Shown: positions 17,571 to 26,304, counted from the first letter of the stretch. The stretch: 64,000 nt of DNA from Nocardioides_C sp963700955 (GCA_963700955.1 CAVOZH010000004.1:372001-436000), one strand, 5' to 3'. Notes: generated by a model not told the origin, from the letters alone. Numbers and translations are program-made.

Positions 17571-17936
17571 ATGTCGGAAGTGAAAGGCCGCCTCCGGCGT
17601 ACGCTCTCCCGCTGGGCGAGCAGCGACGACCTCGAGGCAAAAGAACTGCGCAGCGACACCGTGAAGGCAGGGTGTTCGGCGATCGCGGAGGCTCGCGACC
17701 GCGAGTACGTCGAGCTCCAGGGCAGCCTCCGCACGGTGACCCTTCGTCCCCGGGGTGGTGTGCCGGCCCTCGAGGCTGACCTGTACGACGGCTCAGGCTC
17801 CATCACGCTGATCTGGCTCGGGCGGCGTCGCATCGCCGGCATCGAGCCAGGACGCTCCGTGCGGGTCAGCGGGCGGATCGGGCTCCACGACAAGACGCGG
17901 GTGATGTACAACCCGCGCTACGAGCTGAAGTGCTGA
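17571..17936 (+). CDS. OB-fold nucleic-acid binding protein
   Basis: 121 residues. A basic N-terminal helix ('KGRLRRTLSRWASSDDL') is followed by a five-strand OB-fold-like domain ('EYVELQGSLRTVTLRPRG', 'YDGSGSITLIWLGRRR', 'GRSVRVSGRIGLHDKTRVM'). It is homologous to Rv2694c in the same conserved block. OB folds of this kind bind single-stranded nucleic acid; the target is unknown. It has its own TAGGCT -10 at the correct leaderless distance, so it may be transcribed separately from dut. Confidence 0.85.
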   Translation: MSEVKGRLRRTLSRWASSDDLEAKELRSDTVKAGCSAIAEARDREYVELQGSLRTVTLRPRGGVPALEADLYDGSGSITLIWLGRRRIAGIEPGRSVRVSGRIGLHDKTRVMYNPRYELKC

Positions 17937-17940
17937 CCGC

Positions 17941-18681
17941 GTGACCCGGCCCGTCGGCGAGGAGACCGTTGAGGCGGTGGTCCGTGCCCAGCTGGCTCAC
18001 GCGCTCGGCGGGCGACGCGGCATGCTCGAGGCCGCCATACCCACGATCCTGTTCACCCTGACCTTCATCGTCATCAAGGACCTCAAGCCGGCGCTGGTCG
18101 TCAGCGTCGCCGCGGCACTGGTGCTGCTGACCGCGCGGCTGGTGCAGCGCTCCAGCGTGCAGTTCGTGCTGAACAGCCTCTTCGGCATCGGCATCGGGGC
18201 GTTCTTCGCCTGGCGCAGCGCCCGGGGCGGCGGTGACGCCAACGACCAGGCGCTGGCCTACTTCCTGCCCGGGATCATCTACAACGGCGTCTACGCCATC
18301 GTGCTCTCGCTGTCGGTCATCGTGCGCTGGCCGGTCGTCGGCTTCATGGTCGGCAGCGTCGCGGGGGATCCGACCGCCTGGCACCGCGACCACCAGGTGG
18401 TCAGGCTCACCAGCCACCTCACCTGGATGCTGGTCCTGCCGTGCGTCGTTCGGGTCGCGGTCCAGCTGCCCTTCTACGTCGCCGGCAAGAGCGCGGCCAT
18501 GGAGCCGGCGGCGGCCGTGGGGGTGCTGGGTCTGTCCAAGATCGTGATGGGCTGGCCGCTCCAGCTCTCGGCACTGGCCGCCATGGTCTGGCTGCTCGCA
18601 CGCAACCGGACGCCCGTCGTGGCGGTCCAGGAGGCACCGGTCGAGCCGATCGACGAGCCGATCGACGACTCCCGGGGGTAG
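17941..18681 (+). CDS. DUF3159 membrane protein
   Basis: 246 residues with five to six hydrophobic segments ('AAIPTILFTLTFIVIK', 'ALVVSVAAALVLLTARL', 'GIYNGVYAIVLSLSVIV' region, 'LQLSALAAMVWLLA'). It corresponds to Rv2693c. The GTG start at 17941 is four bases after the OB-fold stop. Function unknown; its constant position beside the RCK/KimA potassium genes hints at a membrane-transport link, but that is inference. Confidence 0.87.
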   Translation: MTRPVGEETVEAVVRAQLAHALGGRRGMLEAAIPTILFTLTFIVIKDLKPALVVSVAAALVLLTARLVQRSSVQFVLNSLFGIGIGAFFAWRSARGGGDANDQALAYFLPGIIYNGVYAIVLSLSVIVRWPVVGFMVGSVAGDPTAWHRDHQVVRLTSHLTWMLVLPCVVRVAVQLPFYVAGKSAAMEPAAAVGVLGLSKIVMGWPLQLSALAAMVWLLARNRTPVVAVQEAPVEPIDEPIDDSRG

Positions 18682-18717
18682 CTTCGCTGGGGGCTCGCGC
18701 CGGCGACGCCGCGCCGT

Positions 18718-19389
18718 CTAGCCCTGGTGCTCGACCGGCGCCAGCAGCGACTGGAGCTCGGCCTCGGAGTCCGCCGCCGCCACGAACAGCAGCTCGTCGC
18801 CGGACTCGATGGGCTGCTCGGCGGTCGGTGTGTAGACCTGGCCGTCGCGGAGGATCGTCACCAGCGAGCAGTTCTCCGGCCAGGGGATCAGGCCGGTGGG
18901 CTTGCCGACGAAGGGGGAGTCCTCGGGCAGCGTCATCTCGACCAGGTTCGCGTTGCCCTTGCGGAAGGTGAACAGGCGCACCAGGTCGCCGACCGTCACT
19001 GCCTCCTCCACCAGGGCGGACATGATCCGCGGGGTGGAGACGTTGACGTCGACACCCCAGGCCTCCGTGAACAGCCACTCGTTGTTCGGGTGGTTGACCC
19101 GGCCGACGGTGCGCGGGACGCCGAACTCGGTCTTGGCGAGCAGGGAGGTCACGAGGTTCGCCTTGTCGTCACCGGTCGCAGCGATGACCACGTCACAGTG
19201 CTCGAGGCGGGCCTCCTCGAGGGAGGAGAGCTCGCACGAGTCGGCGAGCAGCCACTCGGCCCGGGGGACCCGGTCGGGCTTGATCGACTCGGGGTTCTTG
19301 TCGATGAGCAGCACCTTGTGGCCGTTGGTGATGAGCTCACGAGCGATCGAGCGACCGACCGCACCTGCTCCGGCGATAGCGACCCGCAT
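18718..19389 (-). CDS. TrkA-type RCK potassium-uptake regulatory protein (second of pair)
   Basis: 223 residues: N-terminal RCK Rossmann domain ('VAIAGAGAVGRSIARELI', acidic 'VLLIDKNPES') and a C-terminal RCK_C/TrkA_C domain ('LRDGQVYTPTAEQPIESGDE'). Such proteins gate K+ channels or transporters by binding nucleotides. The ATG overlaps the stop of the upstream RCK gene by one base (TGATG). It corresponds to one of the ceoB/ceoC pair of M. tuberculosis. The likely partner is the divergently encoded KimA-like importer. Confidence 0.92.
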   Translation of the reverse strand: MRVAIAGAGAVGRSIARELITNGHKVLLIDKNPESIKPDRVPRAEWLLADSCELSSLEEARLEHCDVVIAATGDDKANLVTSLLAKTEFGVPRTVGRVNHPNNEWLFTEAWGVDVNVSTPRIMSALVEEAVTVGDLVRLFTFRKGNANLVEMTLPEDSPFVGKPTGLIPWPENCSLVTILRDGQVYTPTAEQPIESGDELLFVAAADSEAELQSLLAPVEHQG

Positions 19390-20051
19390 CAGTCGGCCTC
19401 CGGCCCGTTCTCGAAGACCGAGTAGACCCGGTCGGCGTTCTCCTCACGCATGACGAGGTGAAGCACGTCGCCCTCCTGGATGACGCTCTCCCGGGTGGGG
19501 AGCATGCCCTCGCCGAGCCGGTCGATCCAGGCGATCCGGCTGCCGGACTGCTGCTGGAACTCGACCGTCCGCTGGCCGATCCAGGGTTCGTTGACCCGGA
19601 ACTGGTCGAGCCGGATGGTCCCCGAAGGGTCACGGAAGTCGGGCTCGGCGCCGGCAGGGAGGATCCTTCGGAGCACCTGGTCGGCGGTCCACTTCACGGT
19701 TGCGACCGTCTCGATCCCGAGCCGTTGGTACACCTCGGCGCGGCCGGGGTCGTAGATCCGTGCGACGACCTGCTGGATGCCGAACGTCTCACGTGCCACG
19801 CGCGCGGCGATGATGTTCGAGTTGTCGCCGCTCGACACGGCGGCGAAGGCGTCGGCCTTCTCGATGCCCGCACGGTCGAGGACGTCCTGGTCGAACCCGA
19901 TGCCGGTCACCTTTGTGCCGTTGAAGGACGGACCGAGCCGGCGGAAGGCGTCGGGGTTGCTGTCGATGACAGCGACGGTGTGGCCACGGTCCTCGAGGCT
20001 CCGGGCGAGGGTGGAGCCGACGCGGCCGCAGCCCATGATCACGACATGCAC
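19389..20051 (-). CDS. TrkA-type RCK potassium-uptake regulatory protein (first of pair)
   Basis: 220 residues with the same RCK_N/RCK_C layout as its neighbour: 'VVIMGCGRVGSTLARSL', 'VAVIDSNPDAF', 'SSGDNSNIIAARVARE' and a C-terminal 'ESVIQEGDVLHLVM'. The two proteins clearly differ and probably form a heteromeric ring or two layers. It is transcribed away from the KimA-like gene from a 72-bp shared intergenic region. Confidence 0.92.
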   Translation of the reverse strand: MHVVIMGCGRVGSTLARSLEDRGHTVAVIDSNPDAFRRLGPSFNGTKVTGIGFDQDVLDRAGIEKADAFAAVSSGDNSNIIAARVARETFGIQQVVARIYDPGRAEVYQRLGIETVATVKWTADQVLRRILPAGAEPDFRDPSGTIRLDQFRVNEPWIGQRTVEFQQQSGSRIAWIDRLGEGMLPTRESVIQEGDVLHLVMREENADRVYSVFENGPEAD

Positions 20052-20110
20052 GTGGCTGACGGTACACCGCTGGATGGGGCCGACGCGTCAGGTGGCAGCT
20101 CCTCGTGGTT

Positions 20111-20116
20111 TAGCCT
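20111..20116 (+). promoter_or_regulatory. -10 element of the KimA-like gene (leaderless type)
   Basis: TAGCCT ends seven bases before the GTG start at 20124; there is no ribosome site between. Confidence 0.6.
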
Positions 20117-20123
20117 TCCATGC

Positions 20124-22145
20124 GTGGGTGTTGGCGATGTATCGAAACGGATCCTTCTCGGGCGCAAGCTGCGCAGCACGCAGCTGGGGGAGACTCTGCT
20201 GCCCAAGCGGATCGCGCTGCCTGTGTTCGCCAGCGACGCGCTCTCCTCGGTGGCCTACGCCCCGGACGAGATCTTCATCATGCTCTCCGTGGCGGGAGTC
20301 ACCTACTACAGCTACTCGTGGAAGATCGCGGTGCTGGTCGCCCTGGTCATGCTGGCCGTGGTCGCGTCGTACCGGCAGAACGTCCACGCCTACCCCAGTG
20401 GCGGCGGCGACTACGAGGTCGCCAGTGTCAACCTCGGCCAGACCGCCGGCGTCACGGTGGCAAGCGCCCTCCTGGTCGACTACGTCCTCACCGTCGCGGT
20501 GTCGGTCTCGTCCGGCGTCCAGAACGCCGCCGCGGCGTTGTCCTTCGTCTCGGGTCATGAGGTGTTCTTCGCCGTAGGGCTGGTCGCCGTTCTCGCTGCG
20601 CTGAACCTCCGGGGGGTCCGGGAGTCGGGAACGTTGTTCGCGATCCCGACGTACGGCTTCATGATCGCGGTCCTCGGCATGGCTGCGTGGGGGCTGGTGC
20701 GCCTGCTGATGGGCACCCTTCCGGATGTCGAGAGCGCCGACCTGCGGATCATCCCGACATCGGACTACGAGGGGACGATCACGACCGTCGCACTGGTGTT
20801 CCTGCTGGCCCGGGCGTTCTCGTCGGGAAGCGCGGCGCTCACCGGTGTCGAGGCGATCTCGAACGGCGTCCCGGCGTTCCGCAAGCCCAAGAGCCGCAAC
20901 GCGGCGACCACGCTGCTCCTGCTCGCGATGATCTCGATCGCGATGATGATGAGCGTCATCACGCTCGCTCGGGTGATGAACCTCAAGTACGTCGACACCC
21001 GTGACCTCGACCGTCTTGTGCAGGCGGACGGGTCGCCGCTCCCCGCGGGCTACGACCAGCACACGGTGATCGCCCAGATCGCGCGGGCGGTCTTCGACAA
21101 CTTCACCCCGGGCTTCTACTTCGTCATCGCGATGACGGGGATCATCCTGGTGCTGGCCGCCAACACCGCGTTCAACGGCTTCCCGGTCCTCGGGTCGATC
21201 CTCGCGAAGGACGGCTTCCTCCCGCGCCAGCTCAGCTCGAGGGGCGACCGCCTGGCGTACAGCAACGGCATCCTGATCCTGGCCTTCATGGCGATCGGAC
21301 TGATCATCGCGTTCAACGCCGAGGTGACGAAGCTGATCCAGCTCTACATCGTCGGCGTCTTCGTGTCGTTCAACCTCAGCCAGCTCGGCATGATCCGGCA
21401 CTGGACGCGACACCTGAAGACCGAGACCGACCCCGCGACCCGACGGCGCATGGTGCGGTCGCGGGTGATCAACACCCTGGGCCTCTGCATGACCGCGGTC
21501 GTGCTCGTCGTCGTGCTCATCACCAAGTTCCTCGCTGGTGCCTGGATCGCCATCCTGGCGATGGGCACGTTCTTCATGATCATGAAGGGCATCCGCCGTC
21601 ACTACGACAGCGTCGCCACCGAGCTCGTCGTGGAGGAGACCGACCAGGTCCTGCCCACGCGGGTGCACGCGATCGTGACCGTGGGCAAGCTGCACAAGCC
21701 GACGATGCGGGCCCTGGCGTACGCCAAGGCGTCCCGCCCGAACGTGCTCGAGGCCGTCTTCGTCGACACGGACGCCGTCGTCACGGCCCGGCTCCTCGAG
21801 GAGTGGGACGAGCGCCACATCGACGTGCCGCTGAAGGTGCTGTACTCGCCCTACCGCGAGATCATCAAGCCGATCGTCGACTACACCCGCAGCATCCGGA
21901 ACGCCAACCCCCGGGGCGTGGTGGCGGTGTACATCCCGCAGTACGTCGTCGGCCGCTGGTGGGAGCAGGTCCTGCACAACCAGACCGCGCTCCGTCTGAA
22001 GACCCGGCTGCTGTTCACACCCGGCGTGATGGTGATCTCGGTTCCCTACCAGCTCCGGTCGTCGGAGCTCGCCAAGGAGCGCGAGGAGCGAATGCTGCAC
22101 CAGGTGAAGGCCGGCGACGTCCGACGGGGCCGGACCCGCTGGTGA
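20124..22145 (+). CDS. KimA-like APC-superfamily potassium importer
   Basis: 673 residues: a 12-helix APC permease domain followed by a cytosolic C-terminal region (about 490-673). The sequence follows B. subtilis KimA (YdaO) from its start: 'LGRKLRSTQLGETLLPKRIA', 'FASDALSSVAYAPDEI', 'VHAYPSGGGDYEVA', 'LLVDYVLTVAVSVSSG' and 'RAFSSGSAALTGVEAISNGV'. KimA is a high-affinity K+/H+ symporter. Divergent RCK genes support a potassium role over the default amino-acid permease label. The GTG at 20124 was chosen for its TAGCCT at leaderless spacing; the stop overlaps the TRAM gene start (GTGA). Confidence 0.85.
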   Translation: MGVGDVSKRILLGRKLRSTQLGETLLPKRIALPVFASDALSSVAYAPDEIFIMLSVAGVTYYSYSWKIAVLVALVMLAVVASYRQNVHAYPSGGGDYEVASVNLGQTAGVTVASALLVDYVLTVAVSVSSGVQNAAAALSFVSGHEVFFAVGLVAVLAALNLRGVRESGTLFAIPTYGFMIAVLGMAAWGLVRLLMGTLPDVESADLRIIPTSDYEGTITTVALVFLLARAFSSGSAALTGVEAISNGVPAFRKPKSRNAATTLLLLAMISIAMMMSVITLARVMNLKYVDTRDLDRLVQADGSPLPAGYDQHTVIAQIARAVFDNFTPGFYFVIAMTGIILVLAANTAFNGFPVLGSILAKDGFLPRQLSSRGDRLAYSNGILILAFMAIGLIIAFNAEVTKLIQLYIVGVFVSFNLSQLGMIRHWTRHLKTETDPATRRRMVRSRVINTLGLCMTAVVLVVVLITKFLAGAWIAILAMGTFFMIMKGIRRHYDSVATELVVEETDQVLPTRVHAIVTVGKLHKPTMRALAYAKASRPNVLEAVFVDTDAVVTARLLEEWDERHIDVPLKVLYSPYREIIKPIVDYTRSIRNANPRGVVAVYIPQYVVGRWWEQVLHNQTALRLKTRLLFTPGVMVISVPYQLRSSELAKEREERMLHQVKAGDVRRGRTRW

Positions 22146-23389
22146 GGCGCCGCGCCCGGGAGCGGGTCTCGCGGGGCCGGTCGCTGGTGGGGGAGCGCTA
22201 CACCGTCGACGTCGGACCCGTCGCGCACGGCGGCCACTGCGTGGCCCGCCACGAAGGCCGGGTGATCTTCGTCCGGCACACCCTTCCCGGAGAGCGTGTC
22301 GTGGCCCGGGTGACCGAGGGCGACGAGGGCTCGAAGTTCCTGCGCGCCGATGCCGTGGAGATCCTCTCGGCGTCAGCCGACCGGGTCGAGCGACCGTGCC
22401 CGTTCTCGGGTCCAGACAAGTGCGGGGGCTGCGACTTCCAGCACGTCAGGCTGCCCGCGCAGCGGGAGCTGAAGGCCGCGGTCGTCCGAGAGCAGCTCCA
22501 GCGCCTCGCGAAGCTCGACGTCGAGGTCGAGGTGGAGGCCGTGCCCGGAGACCGCGACGGGCTCGACTGGCGGACCCGGGTGCAGTTCGCCGTCGGCGCG
22601 GACGGACGCGCGGGCCTGAGGAAGCACCGCTCGCGACAGATCGTGTACGTCGACCACTGCCCGATCAGCCATCCCGACCTGCCTCGCGTGACCGACCGCA
22701 CCTGGCCGGGGCTGGACAGCGTCGAGGCGATCCGCTCGACGACCGGTGAGCAGCTGCTCGTGGAGACCCCCCGCCGTTCGGGGGAGGTGCGGTTCGACGG
22801 GCCGGAGGTGTTGCACGAGGAGGCTCGGGGCCGCGGTTTCGAGGTGTCCGGATCGGGTTTCTGGCAGGTACACCCGGGAGCGGCCGACGTACTCGCCTCG
22901 GCTGTGCTGTCGGCGCTCGACCCGCGACCGGGCGAACGGGCGCTCGACCTGTACGCCGGCGTGGGGCTGTTCTCCGCGTTCCTGGCCGAGCGGGTCGGGC
23001 CCGAAGGATCCGTCGTCGCGGTCGAGTCGGACGAGACGGCGGTCGGCGACGCGGCGCGCAACCTGGCCGACCTCCCGCAGGTGGAGCCGGTCGTGGACCG
23101 CGTCGAGCTGGCCCTGCGGCGAGGTGAGGTGGGGCAACGATGTGACCTCGTCGTGCTCGACCCGCCCCGAGTCGGCGCGAAGCGCGAGGTCGTCGAGGCG
23201 GTGGTCGCACTCGGCCCTCGCGCCGTGGCCTACGTCGCCTGCGACCCCGGTGCGCTGGCGCGCGACGTCGCGATCTTCGCCGAGCACGGCTACCGGCTGA
23301 CGTCGTTGAGGGCTTTCGACATCTTCCCGATGACGCACCACGTCGAATGCGTGGCTCTGCTGGAGAAAACCCGCTCTGATCTGCGGTAA
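22142..23389 (+). CDS. TRAM-domain class I SAM-dependent RNA methyltransferase (TrmA/RlmD family)
   Basis: 415 residues: N-terminal TRAM domain ('ERYTVDVGPVAHGGHCVARH'), an iron-sulfur Cys cluster ('CPFSGPDKCGGCDFQH'), SAM-binding 'LDLYAGVGLFSAFLAE', 'LVVLDPPRVGAK' and the catalytic Cys in 'VAYVACDPGAL'. The family makes 5-methyluridine in tRNA or 23S rRNA; the exact site is unknown. It corresponds to Rv2689c. The GTG start overlaps the importer stop by 4 nt. The last codons are unusual ('EKTRSDLR' after the conserved 'MTHHVECVALL'), and a second, diverged 3' end of such a gene lies at 33.8 kb, suggesting the 3' end was replaced by an integrated element. Confidence 0.92.
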   Translation: MRRRARERVSRGRSLVGERYTVDVGPVAHGGHCVARHEGRVIFVRHTLPGERVVARVTEGDEGSKFLRADAVEILSASADRVERPCPFSGPDKCGGCDFQHVRLPAQRELKAAVVREQLQRLAKLDVEVEVEAVPGDRDGLDWRTRVQFAVGADGRAGLRKHRSRQIVYVDHCPISHPDLPRVTDRTWPGLDSVEAIRSTTGEQLLVETPRRSGEVRFDGPEVLHEEARGRGFEVSGSGFWQVHPGAADVLASAVLSALDPRPGERALDLYAGVGLFSAFLAERVGPEGSVVAVESDETAVGDAARNLADLPQVEPVVDRVELALRRGEVGQRCDLVVLDPPRVGAKREVVEAVVALGPRAVAYVACDPGALARDVAIFAEHGYRLTSLRAFDIFPMTHHVECVALLEKTRSDLR

Positions 23390-23636
23390 GGCGATTTGCG
23401 ACCACTCTGTCGGCTGCCGCCCCACCCGCCTTATGGCGCACTTCGGGCTCAGCACACCCGATTCTGCGCTGGGGGATCCGGCGCGCGTCAGGCGTCGCGC
23501 GGCGTTGGAGCTTGCAGAATCGCCCGTGGACGGACGCGCAGCGCGTCGGTGGACTCGGCGGCCCGCGGGAATCCCCGAGGGCGCTCAGCGCGGTTCGCCT
23601 CTAGCAGGGGCAGGCCGCCGGCGGCCGTAGTCGGGC

Positions 23637-24763
23637 CTACCTGGCGGGCGCAGGCCCCTGGTCCGACCCGGAACCGGGTGCGAGACGTTCGGTGGCCGCT
23701 CGGTAGTCGGGCACGACCAGCTTGCGGTTGATGTAGTGCCGCTCGGTCACCGTCTTGGACGTGTGGCCGAGCTGGTTCATGGCGGCCTCGGCGTCGTAAA
23801 CCTCGTCGATCTCGGTCGCCACCGTCCGGCGGAAGGAGTGGGGTGAGACGTCCCGGAGCGCGGCGAGGTCCGCGTAGTCGGCGAGGTGGCGGATGCGCCG
23901 TAGCCTGCCCTGGACGTTGGTGGGGTAGTGCCACGTGCCGTTGCGGGTGATGAAAACGGCGTCGAGGTCGTTGGGCGTCTGGGCGACCTTCCGCCGTCGC
24001 AGGAGCGCAGCCGCCAGTCCGGAGCGCGATGGGGCGGATCGCTGCGTGAGTCTTGCCGTAGTCGACCCGCTTGGCCTTCGCGGTGATCTGGCCGTTGACC
24101 ATTAGCCACGGGAACCAGCCGTCCGTCGCGACGCTCAGGTGGAGGAGTCAGCTCGATGTCGGACCATCGCAAGGCCAGCAGCTCGCCGATGCGCATGCCA
24201 GTGGCTATGAGCATCTCGACGATGCCGGGCAGGTCGACGCTCTTCGGGCCGTTCCGCCTCTCGGCATTGGCCCACTCACGGATGGCCGCCCGCACCGCAT
24301 CAAGGGCCTGCATGTGGACCGGCTTCTTCTTGTTGCGCGTCACCGGGACCGACGGGACAGCCGTCGCCGGACTGCCGTTGATCGCCTCGTGGAAGATCGC
24401 CATGTTGAACGCCCGCACCAGGACGCTCCGAATGCGCTTGCGCATGTCGGCCGAGACCCCCGAGCTGTCCAGCGCGGCCTGGATGATCACCGGCCGAACG
24501 TGCCGCAGCTGGTAGGCACCGAGCGGCTGCTCGGTCTTGTCCCTGTCCAGGACCCAGCGGACGTGGGAGCGGTAGTACCCCAGGGTCTCCGCGCTGGGAC
24601 CGCCTTCCGCCTTCTCCATCTTCTCGAACCAGAGGTCGAGAAGGTCCTGAACGGTGTCATCGGGTGCGAGCGCGCCATCACCGAAGGTGCCGGTGTGCTC
24701 GACGAAGATCGTGAGTGAGGACCCGTGACCGCACTGGGATTCATCGCAGTTCGGGCAACTTCT
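23637..24763 (-). pseudogene. tyrosine recombinase (phage-type integrase), frameshifted
   Basis: Pieces of one integrase lie in successive minus-strand frames. The first has a Cys-rich start ('CPNCDESQCGHG'), a core-binding domain ('YYRSHVRWVLDRDKTEQPLG') and the first catalytic-domain part ('MLIATGMRIGELLALRWSDI', with the catalytic Arg). A second frame holds 'GQITAKAKRVDYGKTHAAIR'. A third holds 'DVSPHSFRRTVATEIDE' and 'LGHTSKTVTERHYINRKLVV', with the HxxR and LGH motifs and the Tyr nucleophile. At least two frameshifts separate them. No start codon is left: read upstream, the frame meets the stop of the deaminase gene, so the 5' end is also lost. Confidence 0.85.
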
Positions 24764-25759
24764 TCAGGGGTGACTCAGGTCGCCGGAGATGCCGTGGACG
24801 AGGCGGTCGAGCTCCTCTTCGTAGGCTCTCTTGACGTCGAGGGTGGCGAACGAAGCGTTCATCGCGTTGCGTAGGAGCTCTGGGATCCGGTCGGGCCCGA
24901 CGAGCCTCGCGGCCACCTGCAGCTCACGGGTCAGCGAGGTCCCGAACATCGGCGGGTCGTCGGAGTTGATCGACACGCTGATGCCGGCGGACAGCAGGGT
25001 CGGGAGCGGATGGGCTTCGATCGTCGGGACCACCCGTGTGCGGACATTGCTGGTGGGGCAGACCTCGAGATGGACGCCCAGGTCTGCCAGGACGGCCAAG
25101 AGGTCGGGGTCCTCGGCCGCGCGGATACCGTGTCCGATCCGGTCGGCTCCCAGGTGCTCGACGGCCGCTCGAACGCTGTGCGCTCCCTCCGCCTCGCCGG
25201 CGTGCGGGACGGACCCGAGACCGAGCGCGCGTGCCCGGGCGAAGTAGGGCGCGAAGTCGCGTCGGGGGGTCTCGGGGCCGCCGAGGCCGAGCGCCACCAG
25301 CCCATCGGGCGGTTTGCGGGCACAGAGGTCCAGGACGATCTCGGCAGGAACGCCTGGATGGCCGGGGATGTCGAGGATCCAGTTGACGTCGAGGTCCAGC
25401 TGGCGGGCGGCGTGCTGCCGAGCAGCATCGAGGGCCTCGACGAGGCCGTCGCGTGGTACGCCGGCGGCGAGCAGACCATTCGGGGTCACGGTCACCTCGG
25501 CGTACCGCACCTGCTGGTCAGCCAGGTCGGCGAGGTTGCCCACCGTGAGCTCGTAGACGTCGTCGGGGGTGGTCAGCAGTCGTGAGACGGCGGCGTAGAC
25601 CCGCAGGAAGTGGGCGAAGTCGGTGAAGTCGTAGAACCGCTCGAGCGCCTCGGGGTCGGTCGGCACACCAACGCCGGGATGACGCGCCGCGAGACCCGCG
25701 AGCGTGCGCAACGACGTCGCGCCGATGTGATGGACGTGCAGCTCGACCTTGGGCGCCAC
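24764..25759 (-). CDS. adenosine deaminase-family hydrolase
   Basis: 331 residues of the adenosine/AMP deaminase superfamily: 'KVELHVHHIGA' (H-x-H metal ligands), 'VPHAGEAEGAHSVRAAVEHL' (His and catalytic Glu), 'RIGHGIRA', 'EVCPTSNV' and 'INSDDPPMFGTSL' (Asp pair). The N-terminal 'HVHHIGA' in place of the usual 'HLHLDGS' resembles streptomycete proteins assigned to aminodeoxyfutalosine deamination, so the substrate may not be adenosine. The GTG start at 25759 is 41 bp after trmO. Its stop codon is the point where the integrase remnant begins in the same frame. Confidence 0.85.
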   Translation of the reverse strand: MAPKVELHVHHIGATSLRTLAGLAARHPGVGVPTDPEALERFYDFTDFAHFLRVYAAVSRLLTTPDDVYELTVGNLADLADQQVRYAEVTVTPNGLLAAGVPRDGLVEALDAARQHAARQLDLDVNWILDIPGHPGVPAEIVLDLCARKPPDGLVALGLGGPETPRRDFAPYFARARALGLGSVPHAGEAEGAHSVRAAVEHLGADRIGHGIRAAEDPDLLAVLADLGVHLEVCPTSNVRTRVVPTIEAHPLPTLLSAGISVSINSDDPPMFGTSLTRELQVAARLVGPDRIPELLRNAMNASFATLDVKRAYEEELDRLVHGISGDLSHP

Positions 25760-25800
25760 CGCGATCCACCCATCCGCGGAGTGCCTGGCCGAGGCTGCGG

Positions 25801-26259
25801 TCAGCTCCAGTAGCCGGCCATGAGCTCGGTGGACCAGGCCGGCTGGTGCACTGCTCCGCGTGGGCCGAACTCGGCCATCCAGGGCTTGATGTCCACGATC
25901 GGGGTGCCGTCAATCGCGTCGAGGCCCGCGACGGTCACAACGGTCCCTTCGACAGCCACGATCCGCGACACCGTGGTGGCGATGCGGTTGGGGCGGTTCT
26001 TGCCGCGTTGCGCGAAGATGCCGACCACGGGCCAGTCGGGGTTGTTGCGCGGCCGGCGGGCACCACGCTCGATCCGATCCTCGGGGACCTCGTGGAGGTG
26101 GTAGACGACCTCGAGATGGCTGAACCCGTCCAGTCCGTACAACGCGTCCTCGCCGAACGTCTCGGCATCGAGGACCAGCTGGGAGGTCTCCCGATCCCAG
26201 TCGTCATCGGCGACAGCGGAACGGGTGCTTCGTACCACGCCGATCTGGGTGAGCTCCAT
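25801..26259 (-). CDS. trmO: TrmO-like tRNA t6A37 N6-methyltransferase (TsaA/UPF0066)
   Basis: 152 residues with the beta-barrel SAM methyltransferase signatures of TrmO: 'IGVVRSTR', 'GFSHLEVVYHLHEV', 'WPVVGIFAQRGKNRPNRIA' and 'DAIDGTPIVDIKPWMAEF'. TrmO methylates threonylcarbamoyl-adenosine 37 of certain tRNAs. Actinobacterial homologues are single-domain like this one and some may have other roles. The gene is preceded by a perfect 8-bp dyad, a likely operator, and followed by the deaminase gene in the same direction. Confidence 0.82.
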   Translation of the reverse strand: MELTQIGVVRSTRSAVADDDWDRETSQLVLDAETFGEDALYGLDGFSHLEVVYHLHEVPEDRIERGARRPRNNPDWPVVGIFAQRGKNRPNRIATTVSRIVAVEGTVVTVAGLDAIDGTPIVDIKPWMAEFGPRGAVHQPAWSTELMAGYWS

Positions 26260-26279
26260 TTGACAGCCTCGCTCTCGAA

Positions 26280-26301
26280 GGTATCTTGACGTGAAGATAC
26301 C
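26280..26301. promoter_or_regulatory. dyad operator between the GNAT and trmO genes
   Basis: GGTATCTT-N6-AAGATACC is a perfect 8-bp inverted repeat, 20 bp ahead of the trmO ATG and just after the GNAT stop. Its core TATCTTGACGT-G-AAGA differs by one base from the dyad in front of aconitase (34104-34119). No T-tract follows, so an operator is preferred over a terminator. Confidence 0.6.
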
Positions 26302-26304
26302 CCT

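Noticed and set aside
23390..23636. tRNA gene as the integrase attachment site
   Set aside because: No cloverleaf or T-loop sequence is visible between the methyltransferase stop and the integrase remnant; the duplicated coding end is the better attachment-site candidate.
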